Source: Quercus robur (lineage: Eukaryota; Streptophyta; Magnoliopsida; Fagales; Fagaceae). From it: 64,000 bases of DNA. A model generated the notes under the pieces. That model saw only the letters and a program-made list of their open reading frames with translations. It searched no databases and was not told where the DNA came from. The stretch spans positions 47,778,501 through 47,842,500 of the forward strand of contig NC_065539.1 of the NCBI RefSeq assembly GCF_932294415.1, read 5' to 3'. The position numbers and the translations under genes are program-made. Positions 47,187 through 57,338 of the stretch are shown here, piece by piece (the first letter of the stretch is position 1; each line of letters begins with the position of its first letter).

Positions 47187-48000
47187 ATAGACACGCCAAA
47201 ATAGAACATGTGCCCAGGCCGAGATCTTTTGGATACTCTGGTCATCAGACTCGTTGTATCAGGTGCCTCATTGGCTTGCTGCCTTTCATAGCCTTAGACC
47301 TGGGACATGATGCTTCTAAGACTTGGTATAATCTTCAGGCACAAACCAGGGCATTTTTTGTGTTGAATGCTATACATTAAAACTTAAACAAATGAATCAA
47401 AATCGACAATAAATGCCTACAATCTACAAGGTTTTCCGCCCAGGAAGCGCATCTGGAGGTGCGTTGGCACACAGAAGCACATCATTATGAACGTCTCCTG
47501 TTTTCTAGTTTCTAGAATGATGATTTGACATAGCCATGGTGATAGAAGATTTCTAAAAAGATCTCAAAGTGAGGTTTCACTACTCAAATGTACTCATTGG
47601 CTTGGTCCCTTTATATAGACAGTATGTAAACAAACAAAGAAGAGAAGTGCAACATTTTACTCATCTCTATGTATCTAACTCGCTTTAACATGTTCTAGGT
47701 GTTATCCCAATCAAACTATGTACCAGTAGAGAAGCAAATAAACTCAGTTACAGTTACAAGACAAAAATATCAGTGAGTGATCACAATACAGGTATATATT
47801 AGCAATGACAATGCTATATTCAAAAGCAGTTCACAGCAGATAATAATAATGCAAATATTTAACATTTGGGAAAGAGATTGTTGTAAACTCATAAAAATAC
47901 AGTCAATAAGAAACCAAATACCTTGAAGTGGACTGTATTACAAAACTGGTTGATCCAATTTAGCTATTGAAATTACTAACTCTAAATGACTTCGTGAACT
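47187..48000. other. U2 upstream flank and DVR 3' flank
   Basis: The first 670 bp are the partner of the duplicated flank at 44306-44960. The rest is probably 3' UTR of DVR. No other gene is seen. Confidence 0.5.
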
Positions 48001-49263
48001 TCAAAAAATTGTTTGCTCCCCTAATTCCTGACCTGCCATTCCCTCCCTCAGTACCGTCTTAAAGAATTCTTCCAATGTGTCTCTACCATAGCTAGGCGTT
48101 TTCTCAGCACTGTACTCTCCAGTTTCAGGATCCAAAACCAACATACTCTCAGCTGCATAATACCTTCCGATTTTCCCAAACTCTGCAGCATCTTCCATAG
48201 AAGGAAAAATTTTAACCAGGAAATCAAGAACCCCAATAGCAAAATCCATTATCCCTATTGGCACTTTCAAGAACTTGGGTTCCTTCCCCAAGAGCCTAAA
48301 CAGCAACTCCCCTTGCTCTAGTGGTGTCAATGCCTTCCCCGGTCCACCAATTGGCAGTACCTGGTTAATCTTATCTTCACTCAACACGCAATCTGCAATA
48401 AACGACGCCAAATCCGACTCGCTTATCGGTTTACAAGCACACAACTTCCCATCTCCAAACATGACATAAGGCTTCCCATCTTTCACCAACTCAACCTGAC
48501 CCCCCAAACTTTTAAAGAATGCAGTTGGCCTCACTATGCTATAACCGAACCCCTTATCCTCTTCAGCTTCTTTCATCAATTCAGCCTCAAACTTCAGCTT
48601 GGCACGCTGAAATTCGAGAAGAGGCTTCTGCACACATATTGCAGAAAGCAACACAAAATGGGAAGCCCCACGGTTCCTACCAGCAACAAGACTATTCTTT
48701 GTTGCCTCATAATCAATCTTCCATGAATCCTTAACACCACCACTACGGCTAGCAAGGCATGAGACTACAACATCAACAGAAACCCCTAAGTTTTCCAAAG
48801 ATTTCTCCAAAGAATCCAAATTGGTCACATCTGAAAAGCACACATTGGCTCTTTTCAACTGATTCAAAGTCTCTTCCTTGCTATTTTTACCTTTAATCCC
48901 ACTCCTCTCTCTAGCAATGGCTATAACATTGAACCCTCTACTAATTAACTCATTAACCACAAACTTTCCAATATACCCAGTTGAACCCACCACCAAGATG
49001 TTAATATCTTTTGGGTTTTTGTTTCTGAAGGAAGATAAGGTGGTTTCAACAGACCCAGCTGTTGACGCTGTAACGGGTTTGAGTCTTTGAATGCTACACT
49101 TAAAGGGTTGGGATAAATTTAAAGATGAATACTTTAGAGCATAAGGGAAAGAGCTTACCTGAATTTGGTTGATGAATTGAGAAGAGAACCTTGCTGAGAA
49201 GCTTTGATTCTTTGGTGGAGAATGAAGATTGAATAGTGAACTGGAGGAGAAACAAAGGGACAT
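48001..49263 (-). CDS. DVR: Divinyl chlorophyllide a 8-vinyl-reductase, chloroplastic
   Basis: A single 420-residue exon; the Arabidopsis homologue (AT5G18660, PCB2) is similar in length and also intronless. It reduces the 8-vinyl group of divinyl (proto)chlorophyllide with NADPH to the monovinyl form, a late step of chlorophyll synthesis in the plastid. Residues 1 to about 65 are Ser/Phe/Gln-rich with few acids, as in a transit peptide. The Rossmann fold follows with [19 protein letters not shown] at 88-106 (GSTGYIG nucleotide-binding loop), then [42 protein letters not shown] and [13 protein letters not shown], the usual landmarks of the 3,8-vinyl-reductase/NmrA-like group. No frame break is seen. 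The retrotransposon 5' LTR starts about 0.7 kb upstream of its ATG, which could influence its promoter. Confidence 0.96.
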   Translation of the reverse strand: MSLCFSSSSLFNLHSPPKNQSFSARFSSQFINQIQVSSFPYALKYSSLNLSQPFKCSIQRLKPVTASTAGSVETTLSSFRNKNPKDINILVVGSTGYIGKFVVNELISRGFNVIAIARERSGIKGKNSKEETLNQLKRANVCFSDVTNLDSLEKSLENLGVSVDVVVSCLASRSGGVKDSWKIDYEATKNSLVAGRNRGASHFVLLSAICVQKPLLEFQRAKLKFEAELMKEAEEDKGFGYSIVRPTAFFKSLGGQVELVKDGKPYVMFGDGKLCACKPISESDLASFIADCVLSEDKINQVLPIGGPGKALTPLEQGELLFRLLGKEPKFLKVPIGIMDFAIGVLDFLVKIFPSMEDAAEFGKIGRYYAAESMLVLDPETGEYSAEKTPSYGRDTLEEFFKTVLREGMAGQELGEQTIF

Positions 49264-49581
49264 TTTTTGAGTTCAACAGAATTGTGAGACAGGAATTTTG
49301 CGAAGTGGTGTCCATGGTTTTTTGTGTGCCTACTCTTTACTCTATCAGAGTAGAATCCAAATGATAGGTGGATGTGAATGAGATTACGAGAGTGATGAGA
49401 TGACGTGTAATTGATAAAGTTACTCTTCTTTTCTTTCTTTTTTTCTCTTTTCTTTTTTCTTTTTTATCTTGAATACTTTTTTATCGCATAAAAGTATTAA
49501 AAAAAAAGAATTATCTATTTTTGTTTTTAATCTACCACTTTACAATACACTTAATATCAAATCATATTATATCATATTATA
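49264..49581. promoter_or_regulatory. DVR 5' flank
   Basis: Leader and promoter region of DVR on the minus strand. A CT-rich tract lies at about 49422-49465. No convincing TATA box was placed. Confidence 0.35.
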
Positions 49582-49971
49582 TCATATCATATTATATATA
49601 ATAAAAGTTTGGCTTAAACGCCGTAGTTGCGCCACGTGGTTTCACCAAATTGTAGAAATTTTATTAAATTTTTAGATTTTTAAAAAACTAAAAATGAATA
49701 GTATACTACCAAAACTCTAATTCATTCTTATCATTAAATAAAATTAGATTAACATTATTTTTTTATTTGTTAGGATATATTTCTTAAATTAAGGGATAAT
49801 ATTTAACATAAAAAAATTTAATTTAGATAATCTTTATCATCTAATAAACATTATTATTTTTATTTGTTAGGACATATTTCTTAAATTAGGGGATAATATT
49901 TAACATACAAATAAAATTAGATTAACATTATTTTTTTATTTGTTAGGATATATTTCTTAAATTAAGGGATA

Positions 49972-49976
49972 ATATT
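49972..49976. repeat. Target site duplication ATATT (left)
   Basis: Identical to 61046-61050 on the right side of the retrotransposon. Confidence 0.9.
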
Positions 49977-50692
49977 TGTGGGGGTAAAATTCATCAGTCA
50001 ACAGTGGGTCTTGGTACCCATGCGGAGCCCAGCCATAACAGGAAGTGAAGACATGCCCAGAGGACTTCCAGCCCAACCCTGTTGGGCCGAACCGGGCTTG
50101 TTTAAGAGGCGTCCGAGGAGGAGTGTCTCCTCGGACGCACCAAATGGGAGTCTAACGCACACCCTTCACATGGTGGGAAATCGTCCCAAATCGAGAGGAA
50201 ATGCTAGACGCTCAGGGGGCAACCACAACTGCCGCATTAAATGCAAGGAAGCTACTTTTCCAGCCGCATTAATGTAGAAAATACAGGAGAATAGTATTAT
50301 CTTGGCCAGTGCAACTCACAGAAAAGGGGGGTGTCCTATGAGACAGGCACTCAAGTAGAGGCCCAGATGGTTAACAAGTGTAGGGCCATTACCAATTTAA
50401 GGACGATATATAAGAGAAGAAAGTCCCCATGACTAAAAAAAAGAGGGAGAAAAAGAGAGAGAAAGAGAGAGAAGTTTTGTAAACAAAGCATAAGATATTG
50501 TCCCATGAACTGTTATCCCAGGAAACTTAATAAAGCGTCCCCACGTTCAAATGATTGCATGACTTACTAACAATTACGTTTACTCTGTCTAGACCTAGTT
50601 CTACGACCCACTCTCTACAAATTCATTGTTAAGGGTCTTTTGGGCCAGAATCGCTTGCTTGCTGGGCCTGGGCCCCAAATTCCGCCCTTACA
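49977..50692 (+). repeat. 5' LTR (716 bp)
   Basis: Starts TGTGGGGGTAAAATTC and ends CCGCCCTTACA. It contains a TATA box (TATATAA at 50407-50413) and a polyadenylation signal AATAAA at 50529-50534. An inverted repeat CGTCCGAGGAGGAGTG / CTCCTCGGACG lies near 50109-50138. Confidence 0.95.
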
Positions 50693-50693
50693 A

Positions 50694-50712
50694 TGGGCGC
50701 CGTCTGTGGGAA
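50694..50712 (+). promoter_or_regulatory. Primer binding site region
   Basis: TGGGCGCCGTCTGTGGG starts one or two bases after the LTR. It resembles the TGGCGCCGTCTGTGGG type used in Tat elements but has an extra G. The priming tRNA was not determined. Confidence 0.55.
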
Positions 50713-50745
50713 GAATTTGTGTCTCGACAAGTGAAACAGTAAGAA

Positions 50746-52335
50746 ATGGAAGGATCAGGCCCGCGCTAAACTGGACGTGCAGATTCTCAACAGCAGGACA
50801 ATTTTTTAAATATCGAACGAGGGAAAGACCAAGATAATCAGCGAGAGGGCAGCGTGAACACCTCTCACACGAGTAAAAGCCACTCAAAAGGGAAGGATCA
50901 TGCATCCCATAAGCAAAACGATCGAAAGGCTTTACAACAAGAGATTGATGATTTGAAGAAAAAGCTGCGCCGAGCATAGCAGAAACGTACTTCACCCGGC
51001 TTGGGCACTAGCAGTGACGAGGATAACGAATACCGGCGAAGATCAAGAACCCCTCCGAGCGAGACCTTTTCCTACGAGGAAGAGAGGCCTCGTAAACGCA
51101 GCCACAAAAGCCCATCTTACCAAGGCCTGGCCAACGATGCCATGAGTAAGGCCTTGGATCACATTTCCCAGTCGTCGTTTACACGTAGAATAGAGAGTGC
51201 AGTGCTTCCTCGGCGGTTCCATCAACCAACGTTTGCTATATACAATGGTCGGACTGACCCAGTGGAGCATGTAAGCCAATTCAATCAGAGGATGGTCGTC
51301 CATACCAGGGATGAGGCGTTAATGTGTAAGATATTCCCATCTAGCTTAGGACCCATGGCGATGAGATGGTTCGATGCCCTCCAGCCGAATTCCATAGATT
51401 CCTTTAAAGAGCTGACGCAGGCTTTTGGTTCCCGTTTCATCACCAGCACTAGAGTCCCTCGGCCCCTCGATTCCCTCTTATCCTTGTCCATGCGGGAAGG
51501 AGAGACGCTAAAGGCCTACTCGGATAGATACTGGGAAATGTATAACGAGATAGAGGGGAATTATGATGACGTCGCCATCAGTACGTTCAAAAGGGGCTTG
51601 CCGACAGAACATGGCTTAAGAAAGTCGCTCACTGGAAAGCCAGTCACCAGCGTGCGCCAACTCATGGACAAAATTGACAAGTACAAAAGGGTCGAGGAGG
51701 ACCAGCAGATGGGGAAAGGTAAAGCGAAGGTCGTCCCTCAGGAGAGGAGGGACTTCAGGTCGGAACGATTTAACAACAGTAACAGGCCGAGAAGGGACTA
51801 TGTAGAGCAGTCCGGATCTACTGGGGCTTAGGCAATCCATGCTGTGTTCCGAGAACCTCTTCACAAAATCCTAGAGAAGGTGAAGTATGAGCCTTTCTTT
51901 CAGTGGCCGAACAAGATGGCTGGCGACCCTTTGAAGCGTAATCGAAACCTATATTGCGCGTACCATCAGGAGCCAGGTCACACTACTGATGATTGCAGGA
52001 ACCTGAAGAACTATTTAGACCGGCTCGTCCGAGAAGGAAAGCTGAGACATCTGCTGCATCGCCCTGAAGCATGGCAAGAACCATCAAACAATGAAACCAG
52101 ACAAAGTACATTGAGGCCACCCATTGGCACAATTAATGTCATTCTCGCCGCACCTGGAAGGATAGGCTCTGTCCCCTTCAGGGTAATGTCAGTGAGCAGT
52201 TTCCCGACTGAGCTAGACGACAGGGAATCCAAAAAAGCTAGAATGAGCGCCACGCCATTAATCGGGTTCACGGAGGAAGACAAACAAGGAACTATCCAAC
52301 CCCACGACGATGCCTTAGTCGTTACGCTCAGAATA
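50746..52335 (+). pseudogene. gag of the Tat retrotransposon, interrupted
   Basis: The frame opens at ATG 50746 and stays in one frame up to the protease. Stops interrupt it at 50767 (TAA), 50977 (TAG), 51829 (TAG) and at its end at 52336 (TGA). The capsid-like core spans about 51160-51700 (RRFHQPTFAIYNGRTDPVEH; FTRRIE upstream; AFGSRFITSTR). A zinc-knuckle-like CAYHQEPGHTTDDC lies at 51955-51996. Gag forms the particle that packages the RNA. The interrupted frame means no full Gag can be made. Confidence 0.85.
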
Positions 52336-52347
52336 TGAGGTTATGAC

Positions 52348-52725
52348 GTGAAAAGGGTGTTAGTTGATCAGGGCAGCGCCGTGGAGGTAATGTACCCTAA
52401 TTTGTATAAGGGACTGAACTTGAAGCAGGAAGACCTGTCGCCATACGATTCCCCCCTGATTAGCTTTGAAGGAAAGGTCGTCATCCCAAGAGGCATGATT
52501 AGGTTGCCTGTGCAAACAGACTCAGAAGTGGTAGAAGTGAACTTCATTGTCGTAGATGCATACTCCCCTTACACAGCTATCGTGGCCCGGCCATGGCTTC
52601 ATGCACTAGGGGCTGTGTCGTCAACCTTGCACCAAAAGGTGAAATATCCGTCAGGAGGTCAGATCAAAGAGATAATAGGGAACCAGGGAGTGGCTAGGCA
52701 ATGCATGGTGTCGGCAATCTCGTGA
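52348..52725 (+). pseudogene. Retrotransposon aspartic protease domain
   Basis: The active-site motif VDQGS is at 52363-52377. It is followed by VMYPNLYKGL, a beta-strand-rich stretch and VVDAYSPYTAIVARPWLHAL, the usual Tat protease landmarks. Same frame as gag. TGA at 52723 and TAG at 52768 separate it from the downstream polymerase. Confidence 0.85.
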
Positions 52726-52776
52726 CGGCCGGATTGCATAACTTCTACCTCGACAGAGAACGGCTTATAGCAATTA

Positions 52777-54375
52777 ATGACTACGGTCCCAACTGCGGGC
52801 AGTGGAGGACCAGCCATGGAGGTGAACTGTGAGGAGTTAGAGAAAGTACTTGTCGGATTTGACCCTGAGAGGTTTTTTCAAATTGGTTCGGAATTGCCGC
52901 CCCAAGAGAAGTCAGCACTGACTGCTTTCCTCCGACAGAATATAGACGTGTTTGCTTGGGACCCCTATGAGGCCCCCGGGGTCGACCCAGATTTCATCTG
53001 CCACCACCTTTTAATGTGAATCCGGATATAACACCTAAGAGGCAGGCTCATCGACGACCGTCGAAAGAACATACCGACGCCATGAGAGAAGAGGTCGCAA
53101 GATTGAAGAAAGTAGGGGCTATCAAAGAGGTCTTCTATCCCGAGTGGTTAGCCAACACGGTAGTGGTAAGGAAGAAGAGCGGGAAATGGCGGGTCTGCGT
53201 AGACTTCACAGACCTAAACAAGGCGTGCCCAAAGGATCCCTTCCCTATGCCCCGGATAGACCGGTTGGTAGATTTAACTGTCGGACATCCTAGAATGAGT
53301 TTTCTAGACACTTTTCAGGGCTACCACCAGATACCCTTGGCTGCCGAAGACCAGGAGAAGACTGCTTTTGTCACCCCAGTTGGGAATTATCATTATAAAG
53401 TGATGCCCTTTGGCCTAAAGAATGCCGGGTCAACCTATCAAAGGATGATGATCAGGATGTTTGAACAGCAGATGGGTAAAAGCGTTGAAGTGTACATAGA
53501 CGACATGGTGGTTAAAAGTAAGTTGGCTCCCAACCATATTGAAGACCTCGGCAACGTTTTTCAAATACTAAGAAAGTATAAACTACGATGAACGCAACCA
53601 AATGTTCATTTGGAGTGGGATCTGGAAAATTCTTGGGCTATATGGTGACTCACAGTGGCATTGAGGCTAACCCTGACCAAATAAGAGCCATCCATATCTT
53701 GCAGCCTCCTCGGAACCCTAAAGAAGTCCAAAAGCTTACTGGTATGATAGCTGCTTTAAATCGTTTCATCTCGCGCTTAGCAGATAAATGCAGGCCATTT
53801 TTTCTCCTGTTACATAAGTGGAAAAGATTTGAGTGGGATGAGGAGTGCACTATAGCTTTCCAACAGCTAAAGGAATACCTCGCCCAACCGCCGATTATGT
53901 CCAGTCCCGAGGCCGACGAGGTTTTGTTTGCCTACATAGCAGTGGCCCCGCATGCAGTAAGCCTAGTGCTAATCCGAGAAGACAACGACACACAGCGACC
54001 AGTCTATTACGTTAGCAAATCCCTGCAGGAGGCAGAAACCCGTTACCTTCCCCTCGAAAAGGCTATCTTGGCCATCGTACAGGCCATAAGAAAGCTGCCC
54101 CACTACTTTCAAGCACACACTGTCGTGATGTTAACTCAACTCCCCTTAAAGTCCATCCTGGGCAGCACCGATTACACAAGTAGAATTGCAAAATGGGGAA
54201 CGATTTTGGGTGCCTTTAACATTAGATACATGCCTCGCACCGCTGTAAAAGGCCAGGTCCTCGCCGACCTAGTGGCAGAATTTGCGGAGCCTGCAACAGA
54301 AGGAAAAGAAGTGTCGGTCTTACTAGGGGCTGGTGAACAGGTGAGCAGCATAGTTTCCCCGGTGGACTCACTTGG
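52777..54375 (+). pseudogene. Reverse transcriptase and first RNase H, frame-shifted
   Basis: The segment in frame 1 (52777-53010, with VFAWDPYEAPGVDP) leads into the RT. At about 53011 the frame moves because of two extra bases. The RT core continues to 53591 with KKSGKWRVCVDFTDLNKACP, MPFGLKNAGSTYQR and the catalytic YIDDMV (YIDD at 53493-53504). A second shift at about 53588 leads to the thumb and connection (CSFGVGSGKFLGYMV) and a Ty3-type RNase H (PVYYVSKSLQEAETRYLPLE; ADLVAEF). A third shift near 54370 restores frame 1. It copies the element's RNA into DNA in intact relatives; here it is inactive. Confidence 0.88.
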
Positions 54376-55122
54376 TGGAAAGCATACATTGATGGCGCAT
54401 CGAACCAAATGGGCTCAGGGTTAGGACTTGTCCTGCTCTCACCTGAAGGGATAACAATAGAGAAGTCATTGAGACTCGGTTTTTCAGCCACGAATAACGA
54501 AGCCGAATATGAGGCGCTATTGGAGGGAATGGGAATGATCCGGAAAATGGGGGGGAAATCCGTAGACATGTTCTCGGATTCAAGACTTATTGTGGGGCAG
54601 GTAAATGGAGACATGGAGGCGAAGGACGAAAGAATGCAAGAGTATCTAGTTCGGGTTAAGCACCTGCAGACCCATTTTCATCACTTCCGCTTGACGCACG
54701 TACCCATAAGTGGGAACACTCATGCTGATTCTCTCGCGACGTTGGCTACTTCCTCGGCTCAACCCCTACCTCGAGTCATTTTGGTAGAAGAGATCCTCCG
54801 TCCACTAACAGAGAAGGCCAATGGGATTGGAATACATAACATCAGGGCAGGACCGAGCTGGATGGACCCTATCGTTCTGTACTTAAAGCACGACACCTTG
54901 CCAGATGATAAGGTTGAGGCTGGCAAAATCAGGAGAAAAGCTACTCGATTCTGGTTGTCGGAGGACTCCAAGCTTTATAGACGCTCGTTCTCGGGGCCGT
55001 ATTTGCTGTGTGTGCACCTAGAGGCTGCTGAACTCATCCTGGAAGAGTTACACGAAGGAATTTGCGGAAGTCACACGGGGGGTAGGTCTTTGTCTCACAG
55101 AGCCTTAACGCTGGGTTATTAG
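54376..55122 (+). pseudogene. Second, archaeal-type RNase H domain
   Basis: AYIDGASN, GSGLGLVLLSPEG, ATNNEAEYEALLEGM, FSDSRLIVGQ and SGNTHADSLATLA place the acidic residues of an RNase HI fold and are characteristic of the extra RNase H of Tat elements. The frame ends in TAG at 55120-55122, just after the first half of the integrase zinc finger. Confidence 0.85.
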
Positions 55123-56097
55123 TGGCCGAGCATGCATAAAGAAGCCCTGGATTATGTGAAGAAGTGCGACCAATGCCAGAGATTCACTCCGAGCATACAC
55201 TAGCCTGGTGGAGAGCTAAACCCATTGTCTAGTCCTTGGCTATTTGCGCAGTGGGGCCTAGATATACTTGGTCCATTCCCCAAGGCGACAGGGAACAAAA
55301 AATTTCTTCTCTTCGGCACCGACTACTTCACCAAATGGGTGGAGGCTGAGGTGCTGGCAAACATTAGGGACGTCGATGTCAAGAAGTTTCTCTGGAAAAA
55401 TATAGTCACCAGGTTCGGCACCCCGCACACCCTGGTGTCGGACAACGGGCTCCAGTTTGACAGCAAAGCCTTCAGAAGGTACTGCAGTGAGCTAGGAATT
55501 GTTAACCGGTACTCCACACCAGCTTACCCCTAGAGTAATGGACAAGCGGAAGCCGTCAATAAAACCATAATGAACGGACTGAAAAAGAGACTAGATGACG
55601 CGAAAGGAAGATGGGTAGAGGAGTTAGCCCATGTCTTGTGGACATACCGTACCACGCCTCGTAGGTCCACAGGGGAAACCCCTTTTTCAATGACCTATGG
55701 GGCCGAGGCTGTCATTCCACTGGAGGTGAACTTCCCAACCCAAAGGACCACCACCTTCTGCCCCGCTACCAATAACAAACTTCTAGAAAAGAGCTTGGAC
55801 CTCATCGACGAAAGAAGGGAAGGCGCGATGGTCCACCTAGCTAACTATCAGCAGAAGCTCAAGCAAGATTACGATGCCAAGGTGAAGTCCAGACCATTAG
55901 CGCCTGGGGATCTAGTATTGAGGAAGGTCTTAGGCACTGCGAGGAACCCCGCATGGGGAAAGCTCGGACCAAATTGGGAGGGACCGTACCGCATCACTTC
56001 TGTAGCCAGTATAGGAGCCTACTTTTTGGAAGACTTGGACGAACGTGTAGTGCCACGCCCTTGGAATGTAAACAACCTGAAAATGTACTATTATTAA
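55033..56097 (+). pseudogene. Integrase, interrupted by stops
   Basis: The zinc finger histidines are in LHEGICGSHTGG and the cysteines in CDQC. The catalytic core has Asp in GLDILGPFPKA, Asp in LVSDNGLQFDS and Glu in NGQAEAVNKTIM. The C-terminal part (PGDLVLRKV, WGKLGPNWEGPYRI) is the GPY/F module. TAG codons at 55120, 55201 and 55531 break the frame; downstream of 55534 it is open to TAA at 56095. It inserts the DNA copy in intact relatives. Confidence 0.88.
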
Positions 56098-56140
56098 TGA
56101 AAGATATAATCTTTGATGCCGTATTGCTGTGCAGTTACTT

Positions 56141-57100
56141 ATGTAAGTGTTAAACAGAACCTAAGTCCTGCATGGCTCCTCGGCCACAGACTTGGGGGAA
56201 ATTAACCGCGAAACGATTCTCTCTAAGTGTTAAACAGAACCCAAGTCCTGCATGGCTTCTCGGCCACAGACTTGGGGGAAATTAACCGCGAAGCGATTCT
56301 CTCTAAGTGTTAAACAGAACCCAAGTCCTGCATGGCTTCTCGGCCACAGACTTGGGGAAAATTAACCACGAAGCGATTCTCTCTAAGTGTTAAACAGAAC
56401 CCAAGTCCTGCATGGCTTCTCGGCCACAGACTTGGGGGAAATTAACCGCGAAACGATTCTCTCTAAGTGTTAAACAGAACCCAAGTCCTGCATGGCTTCT
56501 CGGCCACAAACTTGGAGGAAATTAACCGCAAAACGATTCTCTCTAAGTGTTAAACAGAACCCAAGTCCTGCATGGCTTCCCGGCCACAGACTTGGGAGAA
56601 ATTAACCGCGAAACGATTCTCTCTAAGTGTTAAACAGAACCCAAGTCCTGCATGGCTTCCCGGCCACAGACTTGGGGGAAATTAACCGCGAAGCGATTCT
56701 CTCTAAGTGTTAAGCAGAACCCAAGTCCTGCATGGCTTCTCAGCTACAGACTTGGGGGAAATTAACCGCGAAACGATTCTCTCTAAGTGTTAAACAGAAC
56801 CCAAGTCCTGCATGGCTTCTCAGCCACAGACTTGGGGGAAATTAACCGCGAAGCGATTCTCACCAAGTGTTAAACAGAACCCAAGTCCTGCATGGCTTCT
56901 CGGCCACAGACTTTGGGGAAATTAACCGCGAAACGATTCTCACTAAGTGTTAAACAGAACCCAAGTCCTGCATGGCTTCTCGGCCACAGACTTGGGGGAA
57001 ATTAACCGCGATACTATTCTCACTAAGTGTTCAATAGAACCCAAGTCTTGCATGGCTCCTCGGCCACAGACTTGGGAAAAATTAACTTCACAGCCATTTT
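56141..57100 (+). repeat. Tandem array, 12 copies of an exact 80 bp unit
   Basis: Units begin TAAGTGTTAAACAGAACC at 56141 and every 80 bp to 57021, with no length variation. Each has CCCAAGTCCTGCATGGC and, 21 bp further, CACAGACTTGGG, so CCCAAGTC/GACTTGGG can pair as an 8 bp stem. GGCCACAGA and ATTAACCGCGAA are conserved too. First and last units are the most diverged. Tandem arrays between pol and the 3' LTR are known in Tat elements. Confidence 0.95.
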
Positions 57101-57338
57101 TGTCTAATTATGAACTATCATTATTTTCACGAATTCATTCAGTTATACTTAACTTTCAACAGTAAATGACAGAACAGACATCCATTCATGATGAAAACAG
57201 AAGAGAATAAAACAACGATATCTGAAAGGAAATAACCTTTATCATTCAAACCCAAAAGCGGTTCTGTTCACAAACATTAACAACGCAAAACAGAACAAAA
57301 CACGAAAAGTAAAAAAAATAAAATCCTACACTACTTTC

